DNA from: Betaproteobacteria bacterium | GTDB taxonomy: Bacteria > Pseudomonadota > Gammaproteobacteria > Burkholderiales > Burkholderiaceae_C | Length of the DNA: 63,390 nucleotides | Assembly: GCA_009919175.1 (NCBI GenBank) | Contig: RGCL01000009.1 | Coordinates: forward strand, 1 to 63,390 | Direction: 5' to 3' | In this document: one piece after another, positions 50,169 to 59,280 of the stretch | Layout of the letters: each line of letters starts with the position of its first letter | Position numbering within the stretch: the stretch's first letter is position 1 | Made by a program: the position numbers and the translations under genes | The notes under the pieces: model-generated | Databases searched by the model: none | What the model was told of the DNA's origin: nothing | Seen by the model: the letters and a program-made list of their open reading frames with translations, nothing else

Positions 50169-50702
50169 ATGTTTGATTCCCCATCGCGGGGATACCGGCT
50201 TGGATATCATGCTGGATCGCTGGAGTGTTTCGTGTTGTTTGATCACTGTGCTGTTTGTCGGTCATGTTGTCACATTGAAGCAGGCTATCCACCCTTGGAA
50301 GTGGTTTTGCCTCAAGCTGAGCAAAAGCGGTTTGGCCGCATCTGCATCGAAGACCAATGCGAACACCTTGGCCCCAAAGGTTGCAAACTGGGCGACGCCA
50401 AACCCATTGGCTGTCAGCTTTATCCTTTGACCTTCGACCCCCAATCCAGCAGTTTTTTCTTTGACTCCGAATGCCCTTTGTTGCCGGAATACCAGCGACA
50501 ACTCGCGGACCCCAGCAGCGAGGCCTCTACACATCTGAAGCGAATGCGACAAGCCATCGACACCCTGTCGGTCAGCGACCCCACTTTTTTGCAACTGAAT
50601 TTCGACGCCGATTCAGACTACTTTGACATCGTCCCCCTTGATCCTCAGGGTCCTCATGGCTCTGTAGACTCTCCTGGTTCCCGTCAGAAAGTTAAGCAAT
50701 GA
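50169..50702 (+). CDS. YkgJ family cysteine-cluster protein
   Basis: Protein of 177 residues with a dense cysteine pattern (Cys27, Cys30, Cys33, Cys34, then Cys59, Cys64, Cys72, Cys82 and Cys102), including CAVCRSCC and CKLGDAKPIGCQLYPL. This matches the YkgJ/CxxCxxxxC family, thought to bind zinc or an iron-sulfur cluster. Biochemical role unknown. Its stop overlaps the next start (ATGA), implying coupled translation. GC in a sampled line is about 55%, below the rest of the window. Confidence 0.85.
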   Translation: MFDSPSRGYRLGYHAGSLECFVLFDHCAVCRSCCHIEAGYPPLEVVLPQAEQKRFGRICIEDQCEHLGPKGCKLGDAKPIGCQLYPLTFDPQSSSFFFDSECPLLPEYQRQLADPSSEASTHLKRMRQAIDTLSVSDPTFLQLNFDADSDYFDIVPLDPQGPHGSVDSPGSRQKVKQ

Positions 50703-51559
50703 GCAGTAATGAGGTTCATGTCCTGGCTCATCAGAGTTGGACATCCGAGAATTTGTGTGTCGAGAGTTTTCATGAGCACATCCCCTACTTCACCAGTCGC
50801 TGGGATGCCTTGTGCCCCTACATCGATGTGAACGAAGATTTGCTGCGCATGGCCAAAAAGCCATTCATCGTGTATGCCGTGCCACCTGAGAGCCCTTATG
50901 GGGTACCCATCACCGATCATTACGGCTTGGTTGATGTGAGCTCGCAAGATTTCTGGAGCGACGAATACCGTCAACACAAATTCAAGAAACTGGACAAGGC
51001 CTTCAAACGGTTTCAAGTCACTGAACGACTCATCCCTGGCCGCACCCTGACGATTGACGATGTGGCAAGCATGGGGCAGGAGCATTTCGACGCCTATGAA
51101 ATCCACGAAAAGGAAATTGCCGGTTTTGTCGACTATGTGCGCAATCTGGACGTGCTGCTCATACAGGTGCACGCAGAAAACGGCGACTTGGTCCTGACCG
51201 ATGTCTCCATCATCCTGCCCGAACGGGATCAGGTCTATGGCAGCTTTTGCCAATGGAATTTGGACTATAAAAACCGCTCACCCGGTATCTATGCCTGCTT
51301 GCTGGTCTCGCGCTGGGCAGCCAAACATGGCTACCGTTTTTACAACCTGGGGCCGATCGGCGACTACCCCTATAAATCCCTGTTCGTCACCGACCGCGAG
51401 CCGATTTACGCCATTGCCCTTACCGACCCCAATCACCCCTTGGCGCAAGACCCCACTTCACCTTTGCACACCGACTTTGATCCCTCCACTTGGAACCAGG
51501 TGCTCAGGGAGCCAATGGAAGAGGAAGAGCCCCAGTGCCTGGCTCATTCAAACGAGTGA
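50699..51559 (+). CDS. GNAT/aminoacyl-transferase-like protein
   Basis: Protein of 286 residues with no confidently recognised family. The C-terminal half (about residues 175-240) reads like a GNAT-fold transferase of the FemAB, BioF2-like or arginyl-transferase (Ate/Bpt) type: CQWNLDYKNRSPGIYACLLV, then YNLGPIGDYPYKSLF. A substrate or donor (acyl-CoA or aminoacyl-tRNA) cannot be assigned. Translationally coupled to the YkgJ-like gene. The 3' end overlaps the convergent SET gene by 16 bases. Confidence 0.6.
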   Translation: MSSNEVHVLAHQSWTSENLCVESFHEHIPYFTSRWDALCPYIDVNEDLLRMAKKPFIVYAVPPESPYGVPITDHYGLVDVSSQDFWSDEYRQHKFKKLDKAFKRFQVTERLIPGRTLTIDDVASMGQEHFDAYEIHEKEIAGFVDYVRNLDVLLIQVHAENGDLVLTDVSIILPERDQVYGSFCQWNLDYKNRSPGIYACLLVSRWAAKHGYRFYNLGPIGDYPYKSLFVTDREPIYAIALTDPNHPLAQDPTSPLHTDFDPSTWNQVLREPMEEEEPQCLAHSNE

Positions 51560-51966
51560 ACTTCTTCGAAATTGATGTCGTAGTCCATCAGTAACTCTTC
51601 GCCTTTTTTGATCGCCCTGAGCGTTTTCAATTGGCCATTCTTCTGGTACTGGACATTGGGTGACTTGGAGTGGTTCAGATAAACCGCCATGCGCGCGGCA
51701 TTGAGGCCGATGCGAGGAATCAATACGTGGTCCTCGTCGTAGTAACAAAACTTCTTGATTTCCTGCTGCACACTCTTGGGCAGGGCTTTGATCTCTTTGT
51801 GAGTGAACGAAATGTCTTTCTCGTCCACAAGCGAGCGCAGTGGTTCAACCCCTTTGGGGATGGCGCGCACGGCAAACACGCCTACGCCATTGACAGGCGA
51901 TGCAGCGAGGTGGCAGTAAACCTGTTGACTCAGATGCTTCAAAAGCTTTTTTTTTGTGATGGGCAT
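51544..51966 (-). CDS. SET domain-containing protein
   Basis: Stand-alone SET-fold protein of 140 residues, a family that includes SAM-dependent lysine methyltransferases. It has the SET-N motif (GVGVFAVRAIPKG), the central YLNHSKSPNVQY (the NHS/PN core) and the C-terminal GEELLMDYDINF motif. Bacterial targets are mostly unknown. GC in two sampled lines is 47-48%, compared with about 70% in a sampled line of coaE, suggesting horizontal origin. ATG 51966 has an AAAGAGA site. Confidence 0.85.
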   Translation of the reverse strand: MPITKKKLLKHLSQQVYCHLAASPVNGVGVFAVRAIPKGVEPLRSLVDEKDISFTHKEIKALPKSVQQEIKKFCYYDEDHVLIPRIGLNAARMAVYLNHSKSPNVQYQKNGQLKTLRAIKKGEELLMDYDINFEEVHSFE

Positions 51967-52122
51967 GGTCGTCTCTTTGCGTCCTTTGAGTGGCCACCAG
52001 GCTCACCCGTCATAGGCCTGATTATCATCAGCTTGCAGTGCTATTTTTATCATGAAGTCCGGGACCACTAAAAGCCGATCCAGACTTCCTCTGCCTGTGG
52101 TCCATTCCCGGTTCAATGCCGC

Positions 52123-53271
52123 ATGGCTGATTCCCCAAGCGCACTTTCGTCGGGCCTTCATGGCGACCCCAGCACCCGGTGGTTGCAAGACCTCATGTCC
52201 TTTGCCCATAGGCATCAGGCTTCCGACATCCACTTTGAGCCTTCCGCCGCAGGGTTGGGGGTAAGGCTTCGCATCGACGGGCAACTGCAGGCCTATCCCG
52301 CACCCAATGGTCAATGGCGGGATCGCATCGTCTCAAAAATCAAGGTGCTTTCCCGATTGGACATCGCGGAAAAACGCCTGCCTCAAGACGGCAGGCTGCA
52401 GTGGTCGTTGAGCGATGCCTCGCTGAGTCTGAGGGTGAGCACGCTGCCCACCGTTCACGGTGAAAAGCTGGTGTTGCGGCTGTTGCCCACCGAACAACGC
52501 CCTCGCGCAATCGACAGCCTGGGCTACACGCGCGATCAGCTGCACCAAGTCAGGCGGGCTTTGGCCTCGCCGCATGGCCTCATCCTGGTTACGGGGCCTA
52601 CAGGCTCGGGCAAATCGGCCACACTCATGGCTTGCCTGCAAAGCCTGCTCCATCTGTCGCTCAACATCACCACCGTGGAGGACCCCGTCGAGCAAATGGT
52701 GTCCGGCATCAATCAGGTGAGCATCAACGAAAAGATCGGTTTTGACTTCCCTACGGCGCTGCGAGCCTTGCTGCGACAGGATCCCGATGTGCTGATGGTG
52801 GGCGAGATCCGCGATCTGCCAACCGCCATGGTCGCCGCTCAAGCTGCACAAACCGGCCACCTGGTGCTCTCAACCCTGCACACCAACACTGCTGCCAGCG
52901 CCGTGCTGCGCTTGCGTCATATGGGCGTGCCCTCTGACCATCTGGCCGCCAGCTTGCGACTGGTGTGTGCCCAGCGCCTCGTGAGGCTGCTGTGCCTGCA
53001 TTGCCGCAGCCAAAATGCCCCTGGGCGATGGCAGGCGGTGGGTTGCCCACGGTGCCAGGGCGGCTATGCGGGACGACAAGCCGTGCACGAGGTGATCCCC
53101 ATGACCAACGAACTCAACGAGCTGGTGCTTTCAGACACCGATGCGCTTGGTCTGGAGCAAGCCGCAAGAGAGCAAGGTGTCTTGAGCCTGGGCGATGCCG
53201 TGGCCAACATGGTGGCTGAAGGCCTCACCAGCCAGGCCGAGGCCGACAGGGTCAGTCAATCCGAGGCCTGA
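52123..53271 (+). CDS. pilB: Short type II secretion/type IV pilus ATPase (PilB/GspE-like)
   Basis: Hexameric-type secretion ATPase of 382 residues. Walker A is GPTGSGKSAT (Gly158 to Thr167, Lys164), followed by the Asp box, Walker B (DPDVLMVGEIRD) and the His box (STLHTNTAASAVLR). A zinc-binding CLHC...CPRC pair lies near residues 290-312. Usual PilB proteins are about 570 residues; this one lacks the N-terminal MshEN/T2SSE-N region. Family position suggests pilus assembly or protein secretion. Confidence 0.88.
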   Translation: MADSPSALSSGLHGDPSTRWLQDLMSFAHRHQASDIHFEPSAAGLGVRLRIDGQLQAYPAPNGQWRDRIVSKIKVLSRLDIAEKRLPQDGRLQWSLSDASLSLRVSTLPTVHGEKLVLRLLPTEQRPRAIDSLGYTRDQLHQVRRALASPHGLILVTGPTGSGKSATLMACLQSLLHLSLNITTVEDPVEQMVSGINQVSINEKIGFDFPTALRALLRQDPDVLMVGEIRDLPTAMVAAQAAQTGHLVLSTLHTNTAASAVLRLRHMGVPSDHLAASLRLVCAQRLVRLLCLHCRSQNAPGRWQAVGCPRCQGGYAGRQAVHEVIPMTNELNELVLSDTDALGLEQAAREQGVLSLGDAVANMVAEGLTSQAEADRVSQSEA

Positions 53272-53282
53272 GTTCCAGTCCG

Positions 53283-54503
53283 ATGAAAACGAACACTTAT
53301 TTCTGGCGCGGCCTGGATGGTCAATCGCATCAGGTTCAAGGCGAGATCGAGGCCACCAGCCTGATCACAGTGCGGCACATGCTCGCCACCAGCGGCATTC
53401 AAATCACACACTGTGAGCGTCTGCGACCCAAACCCAAACTCAAGCCCGTCACTCGGGCACAGGTTCAATCCTTGACAGCCCAGCTGGCCAGCCTGCTGCA
53501 GTCGGGCATCCCCTTGGCACAGGCTTTGGACTTTGCCGCCCAGGGTGCGCACCAGCCTGCGTTGTCAGGACTGCTCAAACGCGTGCAGGGCCGCATTGAA
53601 GCGGGGCTGTCCCTGCACCTTGCCCTGTCCCAGGAGTCCTGTTTTGACCGCAGCGAGATTCAACTCATTCGCGCAGGCGAGCTGTCGGGCAAGCTCGAAC
53701 TGATGCTGCAGCGCTTGAGCGAACACGTGCAGGCCAAGCAAGCCTTGTTGCGCAGCCTGCGATCGGCCTTGAACTATCCGTTGGTGGTGGGCGGTGTGGC
53801 CTTGGCCGTGGTGATCCTGGTCCTGACCCAGGTGGTGCCGGTGTTCGAAGAGGTGTTTGCTCAGATGGGTGGCACCCTGCCGCTGGCTACCCAATGGCTC
53901 ATTCAACTGAGCCGCCAACTGGTTGAGCAAGGGCCAATCTGGATCTCGGGATTGGCGCTGCTGGTCTGCACTTGGTTGATGGCCTGGCGTCACCTCGGCT
54001 TGCTCAGGGCATGGGTATTGCGCTGGTCCTTGGCCTTACCCTTGCTTGGCCCGCTGTGGTGGCTCACCTGCCAGCAGCGCTTTGCGGCCACCCTGGCCTT
54101 GATGATCCAAGCCGGCTTGCCCCTGACCGATGGCTTGGTCCTAGCTGGCGAAGCTTCTGGCCACCCCGTCTTTCGTCGCGCTGGCCAAACCCTTCAGCGA
54201 CGCATCCAGCAAGGCCATGCTCTGGCTGAATCCATGCGCGAATGCAGAACAACCATAGGCTGGCAACGCAAAGACATCTTCCCCCTGCTCATGATCCACA
54301 TGGTGAGCCTGGGAGAAAACTCGGGTCAACTCGACACCATGCTGCATCGCTGGTCGGTCGATGCCCAGGAAAGGCTGCGCATGCGCCTCACCCGCATGAC
54401 CGATTGGCTGGAACCCGCTCTCATTGTGTTCATGGGCGTGGTGATTGGGGGGCTGGTGATTGCCTTGTATTTGCCCATGTTCCAGATGGGACAGTCTTTC
54501 TAG
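53283..54503 (+). CDS. pilC: Type IV pilus/type II secretion inner-membrane protein PilC/GspF
   Basis: Polytopic platform protein of 406 residues with two T2SSF domains and three hydrophobic segments (about residues 170-190, 220-240 and 378-400). It is the membrane platform under the ATPase encoded 11 bases upstream. Both proteins would be needed for the same pilus or secretion machine. The usual next gene, prepilin peptidase pilD, is not present; coaE follows 62 bases later. Confidence 0.9.
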   Translation: MKTNTYFWRGLDGQSHQVQGEIEATSLITVRHMLATSGIQITHCERLRPKPKLKPVTRAQVQSLTAQLASLLQSGIPLAQALDFAAQGAHQPALSGLLKRVQGRIEAGLSLHLALSQESCFDRSEIQLIRAGELSGKLELMLQRLSEHVQAKQALLRSLRSALNYPLVVGGVALAVVILVLTQVVPVFEEVFAQMGGTLPLATQWLIQLSRQLVEQGPIWISGLALLVCTWLMAWRHLGLLRAWVLRWSLALPLLGPLWWLTCQQRFAATLALMIQAGLPLTDGLVLAGEASGHPVFRRAGQTLQRRIQQGHALAESMRECRTTIGWQRKDIFPLLMIHMVSLGENSGQLDTMLHRWSVDAQERLRMRLTRMTDWLEPALIVFMGVVIGGLVIALYLPMFQMGQSF

Positions 54504-54565
54504 ATGGGCGCATTGGCGCGTGTGACTGTTCGCAGGGGGACTGGGTGGTGGCTTAGACTTGGGCC

Positions 54566-55192
54566 ATGAAGCATCCGGGTGTCCTATTGATTGGCCTCAC
54601 AGGTGGCATTGGCAGCGGCAAGACCACCGTGGCGACCCTGCTCGCCGAGCAAGGCCTGGCCGTGGTGGATGCCGATGCCGCCTCCCGCAGCCTGACTGCA
54701 GTGGGTGGGCTGGCCATGCCTCAAATCGAGGCGGCGTTTGGCCCCGAGATGATCATGCCCGACGGCAGCCTCAACCGGCAGCGCATGCGCGAGACGGTTT
54801 TTTCCCAACCCCAGGAGCGCAAGAAGCTCGAGTCCATCCTGCATCCCTTGGTGGGTCAAGCCTTGGACCAGGAAATTTTCCAGCATGTGCGTTCAGGTGC
54901 AAGCTGCGTGGTGCTCGATGTGCCCCTGATCACGCCTGCGAGCCGCTGGCCGGCTTTGCTCAACCGCATCCTGGTGGTGGACTGCTTGGAGGCGACGCAA
55001 ATTGCCCGTGTGGGTGAACGAAGCCAATTGGGCGCAGACGAAGTCAAGGCCATCATTCGGGGACAAATTAGCCGCCTGGATCGACTGCGCCTGGCCGACT
55101 GGGTGATCTTCAATGATGGACTGTCCCTGGCCGAGTTGAAAAAAGAAGTATTCGGCTTGCCCTTGCCTTGGCCTCAATCTGGCTCCAGATGA
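54566..55192 (+). CDS. coaE: Dephospho-CoA kinase
   Basis: Last enzyme of coenzyme A synthesis, 208 residues. The P-loop is at residues 13-20 (LTGGIGSGKTTV), with the adenylate-kinase-like core and VLDVPLITPASRWP lid region. Located after pilC, as expected in Burkholderiales, and before zapD. Confidence 0.95.
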   Translation: MKHPGVLLIGLTGGIGSGKTTVATLLAEQGLAVVDADAASRSLTAVGGLAMPQIEAAFGPEMIMPDGSLNRQRMRETVFSQPQERKKLESILHPLVGQALDQEIFQHVRSGASCVVLDVPLITPASRWPALLNRILVVDCLEATQIARVGERSQLGADEVKAIIRGQISRLDRLRLADWVIFNDGLSLAELKKEVFGLPLPWPQSGSR

Positions 55193-55270
55193 ACCGCTTT
55201 TGGCCGCGTTTGAGTGGTTTTCCCAGCCTTGAATCGGTATGATGCCCGTTGTTTCGGCCTCCCACCACAA

Positions 55271-56023
55271 GTGATCCACTACGAACACCCACTCAGCGAG
55301 CGTGTTCGAACCTACCTTAGAGCAGAACACTTGCTCAAGCGGTTCGAGGAATTGTTTCGCCGTGACACTCAAATCGATCACCACTTTGCCCTGCTCACCT
55401 TGTTTGAGGTGATTGAAGTGGGTAGCCGCTCCGACCTCAAGTCCGAGATGCTCAAGGAAATCGAGCGCTACAAAATGCAGCTCAATGCTTACCGGGACAA
55501 TCCTTCGGTATCGCAAAACACCTTGCAATCCTTGCTCGGCGAGTTGGACCATGCTTTCCAATTGGTGAGCAACCAGAGCTCGCGTCTGGGTCAATCGCTG
55601 ACCGACACCGAATGGGTGGGCTCTCTCAAGAACCGCGCAGGCATCCCAGGCGGCACCTGCTCGTTTGATTTGCCGGCCTATCATGCCTGGCAACACCGCT
55701 CTGCTGATCAACGCCGAAGCGACATGATGGCGTGGACCAAACCCTTGGAAGCCCTGAGCGTTTGCACCACCTTGCTGCTGCGCCTGTTGCGCGAGAACGG
55801 AACCATGCAGCGCGTGATGGCCACCAAAGGCCAGTACCAACAAAACTTGCCCCAGGGTCGCTATCAGCTCATGCGCATCGCCATCTCCAACGACCTGAGC
55901 CTGGTGCCCGAAGTGAGCGGCAACCGCATGATGGCCTGGGTGAGGTTTCAGCGCCTCATGCCGGATGGTCGGCTGGAATCCTGCCAGGACGACGTGTCCT
56001 TCGACATCGAGCTCTGCGGCTAA
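55271..56023 (+). CDS. zapD: Cell division protein ZapD
   Basis: FtsZ-binding protein of about 250 residues that bundles FtsZ filaments. The N terminus (IHYEHPLSERVRTYLRAEHLLKRFEELF) and later ITRN-less central region, with GGTCSFDLPAYHAW and GRYQLMRI, fit the family. GTG 55271 is chosen because it gives the conserved N terminus; an in-frame GTG at 55214 would add 19 residues without similarity. No good Shine-Dalgarno is seen. Its TAA overlaps the convergent Nudix stop. Confidence 0.88.
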   Translation: MIHYEHPLSERVRTYLRAEHLLKRFEELFRRDTQIDHHFALLTLFEVIEVGSRSDLKSEMLKEIERYKMQLNAYRDNPSVSQNTLQSLLGELDHAFQLVSNQSSRLGQSLTDTEWVGSLKNRAGIPGGTCSFDLPAYHAWQHRSADQRRSDMMAWTKPLEALSVCTTLLLRLLRENGTMQRVMATKGQYQQNLPQGRYQLMRIAISNDLSLVPEVSGNRMMAWVRFQRLMPDGRLESCQDDVSFDIELCG

Positions 56024-56520
56024 TCCCTTGTCAGGGCTTGATGCCAGCCCTGGGCGCTGGCGAGGCTGTGCAACATCGGCCAGGCACCCGGCAAGACAGG
56101 CTTGACCCCCAAGGGCCACCGACACCACTGATGCTGCTGCCCCTCGCGCATGATGAGTTCACCCTGCCATTGGGTGATGCGACAGGTTTGAAGCTTCACA
56201 TTGGCATGAGGATAGTCCACCTCAACCGTCATCCAGGCCTCGGACTCGGTCACCTCGATGCCCAACTCCTCCTGTAACTCCCTGTGCATGGCCTGAATCA
56301 GGGATTCACCAGCTTCCAATTTGCCGCCTGGGAATTCCCAATAGCCCGCATACACCTTGCCGGGTGGGCGCGTGGTGAGTAAAAACGACTGATCAGCTTG
56401 AAGCAAGATGCCCACCGCCACCTCAATGGCCTGGGCTGGCTTGTCAGCCAAGCGCGGCGTTTGCGGGTCAGCAATCCACGCGTTGGGCCATTGGGGATGA
56501 GCAATCAGCACAGCGCTCAA
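56020..56520 (-). CDS. Nudix hydrolase (MutT-like)
   Basis: Nudix protein of about 166 residues. The box GGKLEAGESLIQAMHRELQEELGI is canonical. The YAGYWEFPGGK and the tail containing VEVDYPHANVKLQ resemble MutT, which cleans oxidised nucleotide triphosphates. The start is TTG 56520, overlapping the AAA ATPase stop (TTGA); no upstream ATG fits the family. GTG further downstream is an alternative. Confidence 0.82.
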   Translation of the reverse strand: MSAVLIAHPQWPNAWIADPQTPRLADKPAQAIEVAVGILLQADQSFLLTTRPPGKVYAGYWEFPGGKLEAGESLIQAMHRELQEELGIEVTESEAWMTVEVDYPHANVKLQTCRITQWQGELIMREGQQHQWCRWPLGVKPVLPGAWPMLHSLASAQGWHQALTRD

Positions 56521-57386
56521 GCCGTATGACGGCCTGCGTAATCCCGAGCGAACTGATAGGCAACGCGACCACTGCGCGAACCACGCTCCAGCGCCCAAAG
56601 CAAGGCCTCGGCACGGACCGCGTCCAGAGTGGTTGTCACCTTCAGATGCAAAAGCCACTGCATCACAATGGTGAGGTACTCGTCCTGGCTGAATGGATAA
56701 AAACTGATCCACAGGCCAAATCGCTCCGAGAGCGAAATTTTTTCCTCCACCACTTCGCCAGGGTGGACTTCGCCATCTTCGGTGTGGGTGTAGGTCAGGT
56801 TTTCCTTCATGTACTCGGGGAGCAGGTGACGCCGGTTGCTGGTCGCATACACCAGCACATTGGGCGTAGAGGCCACCACAGAGCCATCAAGCATGGATTT
56901 GAGGGCCTTGTAGCCAGGCTCACCATCCTCAAAACTCAGGTCATCGCAATAAATCATGAACTTCTCTGGCCGATCGGCCACCAGTTCAATGATGTCGGGC
57001 AGACAGACCAAGTGGTCTTTGTCCACTTCAATGAGGCGCAAGCCCTGCGCCGAATAGGCATTGAGACAGGCACGGATGAGTGAAGATTTGCCCGTGCCCC
57101 TGGCACCGGTGAGCAACACATTGTTGGCGGGCAGGCCTTTGACAAACTGCTCGGTGTTGCGACGGATTTTTTCTTTTTGATCGTCGATTTCCCTCAGGTC
57201 GTCGAGCGCCAGTCGAGAGACCTGTCGAACGGGTTCGATGACGCCCATGCCATTGGCGCGCTGACGATAGCGAAACGCCGTGCTGGCAGACCAATCGGGG
57301 GCATGCAAGGGACGTGGCAACACCGCTTCGATGCGGTTGAGCAGGTGCTCTGCACGTTCAATGAGGCGTTCGAGTGAATTGCTCAT
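56517..57386 (-). CDS. DUF815-type AAA ATPase
   Basis: ATP-binding protein of 289 residues with a Walker A (GARGTGKSSLI) and Walker B (FMIYCDDLSFED), and the sensor-like ATSNRRHLLPEYM. This is the DUF815 family of uncharacterised ATPases, often beside argJ in this lineage. Its client is unknown. Upstream of the Nudix gene and directly downstream of argJ. Confidence 0.87.
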   Translation of the reverse strand: MSNSLERLIERAEHLLNRIEAVLPRPLHAPDWSASTAFRYRQRANGMGVIEPVRQVSRLALDDLREIDDQKEKIRRNTEQFVKGLPANNVLLTGARGTGKSSLIRACLNAYSAQGLRLIEVDKDHLVCLPDIIELVADRPEKFMIYCDDLSFEDGEPGYKALKSMLDGSVVASTPNVLVYATSNRRHLLPEYMKENLTYTHTEDGEVHPGEVVEEKISLSERFGLWISFYPFSQDEYLTIVMQWLLHLKVTTTLDAVRAEALLWALERGSRSGRVAYQFARDYAGRHTA

Positions 57387-57389
57387 GGT

Positions 57390-58625
57390 TCAGCTGCGGT
57401 AATCGGCGTTGATGGAGACATAGTCGTGGCTGAGGTCACAGGTCCAGACGGTAGCCTGGGCTGAACCGCGATGGAGCACCACACGAATGCCAATGTTGGC
57501 TTGCTTCATGACACGCTGTCCGTCCTCTTCACGATAGTTGGGATGCCGACCGCCCTCTGTGGCCACATGGACATCGTCGAGGTACAGATCCAGGGCTTGG
57601 GCATCGAGATCGCTCACCCCCGCATATCCCACAGCCGCCAGGATGCGCCCCAGGTTGGGGTCACTGGCATAGAAAGCGGTTTTCACCAAAGGCGAATGTG
57701 CAATCGCATCGGCCACCTGGCGAGCCTCTTGCTCGGTCTTGGCCTGCTGGACCTCAATGGTCATGAACTTGGTGGCGCCTTCGCCGTCGCGCACGATGGC
57801 TTGCGCCAGCCAGCGTGACACGGCCTCCAAGGCCGCATAGAGTTGCTGGCCTTGCGGGCTTTGCAACGATTGAATGGGGGCATGGCCTGCCCGGCCAGTT
57901 GCCATGACGATGAAGGAGTCATTGGTCGAGGTGTCGCCATCCACCGTGATGCGATTGAAGCTCGCATCGGCCAGGCGACGGGTCAGCTCGGGCATCAGGG
58001 CCGGATCGATGTTCGCGTCGGTGGCCAAGTAGCCCAGCATGGTGGCCATGTTGGGATGAATCATGCCCGAGCCCTTGGAGATGCCGGTGATGGTGACCGT
58101 ATGGCCATCCACCTTCAGTTGCGCACTCTGCGCTTTGGGCACGGTATCGGTGGTCATGATGCCCAACGCAGCGTCCGCCCAATTGGCCGGCTTCAAATTG
58201 GCAATGGCCTTGGGCAATCCCGCGATGATGCGATCGTGGGGCAAAGGCTCCAGGATCACGCCCGTTGAAAAGGGCAAGACCTGTTCACGCGCCACACCTA
58301 GCTGGCTGGCCAAGGCATCACACACGGCCAATGCCCGGTCATGCCCGTCTTGCCCCGTCCCTGCATTCGCGTTGCCGGTGTTGATGACCAAAGCGCGAAT
58401 GCCATGGCCTTGGCCCTTGGCCAAATGATCCTGGCAAATGCGGACCGGAGCGGCACAAAACCGGTTGGTGGTGAACACACCGCCTACAGCGCAATCGGCG
58501 TCCAGGGTCATGACCACCAGATCCTTGCGATGGGCCTTGCGAACGCCCGCCTCGGCGATGCCCAGCTGGACACCCGGGACAGGCAAGAGTTGTTCAGCGG
58601 GCGTGGGTGTGAAATCTACGGGCAT
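57390..58625 (-). CDS. argJ: Bifunctional ornithine acetyltransferase/N-acetylglutamate synthase
   Basis: Arginine biosynthesis enzyme of 411 residues, transferring acetyl from N-acetylornithine to glutamate. It is autocleaved at the conserved nucleophile Thr195 in [10 protein letters not shown] (preceded by KGSGMI). The N-terminal residues [13 protein letters not shown] and the C-terminal [10 protein letters not shown] fit the family. The arg pathway partners are not in the window. Confidence 0.95.
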   Translation of the reverse strand: MPVDFTPTPAEQLLPVPGVQLGIAEAGVRKAHRKDLVVMTLDADCAVGGVFTTNRFCAAPVRICQDHLAKGQGHGIRALVINTGNANAGTGQDGHDRALAVCDALASQLGVAREQVLPFSTGVILEPLPHDRIIAGLPKAIANLKPANWADAALGIMTTDTVPKAQSAQLKVDGHTVTITGISKGSGMIHPNMATMLGYLATDANIDPALMPELTRRLADASFNRITVDGDTSTNDSFIVMATGRAGHAPIQSLQSPQGQQLYAALEAVSRWLAQAIVRDGEGATKFMTIEVQQAKTEQEARQVADAIAHSPLVKTAFYASDPNLGRILAAVGYAGVSDLDAQALDLYLDDVHVATEGGRHPNYREEDGQRVMKQANIGIRVVLHRGSAQATVWTCDLSHDYVSINADYRS

Positions 58626-58721
58626 GGCAACCTCTGGTCAAAACAGGCCAAAATTGTAGGGGTGAGGAGCTGACAGTCTGTCCGCCGGCGCCATGCACCG
58701 CTGGGCATGTGGCTGTTTGGA

Positions 58722-59210
58722 TCAATGGGCGCGCTTGAGCTGTGCGGGCGCCACTTTGAGGACCACGGGCTTGCTGAGCAATTCAATGAGCACCAGGGCG
58801 CGTTGCTCGCCATCGGTCATTTGGAACACACCTTCCAAACCGATGAATGGACCTTGGGTGATTTGCACCACCTGGCCAGGCGTGAACAAGGGCTGAACTC
58901 CTTGCTGGGCTTCCTGGCCTCTGAGCCACTCCACCGCCGAGTCGGCCATGAGGGCGGGCTCATGACCAAAAGAAACCAGACGCTGAACCCCACGGGTGTA
59001 GCGGATCGGACCCCAGGATTGAGAGCCGTCTTCGCAGGCGCGCACAAACAGGTAACGGGGGAAGAGCGGCAAGAGGCGTTCATCGTATTTCCCGCGACGC
59101 ACCGACTCCACTTTCAGCAAGGGCAAGTAGGCCTCATAGCCCTGGCGCTCAAGCTGAAGCAGCGCTTCAGACTCCTGACGGGGTTTGGTGTGAACAACAA
59201 GCCAGCTCAT
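58722..59210 (-). CDS. NusG paralog (RfaH-like transcription antiterminator)
   Basis: NusG-superfamily protein of 162 residues. An N-terminal NGN domain (SWLVVHTKPRQESEALLQLERQGYEAYLPL) precedes a C-terminal KOW domain with FTPGQVVQITQGPFIGLEGVFQ. Such paralogs commonly promote expression of long polysaccharide operons by preventing early termination. The presence of a polysaccharide cluster on the same strand at 61442-63390 fits that role. ATG 59210 has a TTGAAGG-like purine site. Confidence 0.88.
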   Translation of the reverse strand: MSWLVVHTKPRQESEALLQLERQGYEAYLPLLKVESVRRGKYDERLLPLFPRYLFVRACEDGSQSWGPIRYTRGVQRLVSFGHEPALMADSAVEWLRGQEAQQGVQPLFTPGQVVQITQGPFIGLEGVFQMTDGEQRALVLIELLSKPVVLKVAPAQLKRAH

Positions 59211-59280
59211 GGGATTTTGAAGGTCTTGACCGATCTGACTACGGTAGAGGTGAAAGCGAGCTGATCGTAACAAGTTTTGA

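Noticed and set aside
54242-54556. Possible pilD remnant between pilC and coaE
   Set aside because: The frame overlaps pilC out of phase and shows no prepilin-peptidase motif; pilD seems absent, not degraded here.
54893-56128. 411-residue minus-strand open frame over coaE/zapD
   Set aside because: Antisense shadow; coaE and zapD are intact on the plus strand.
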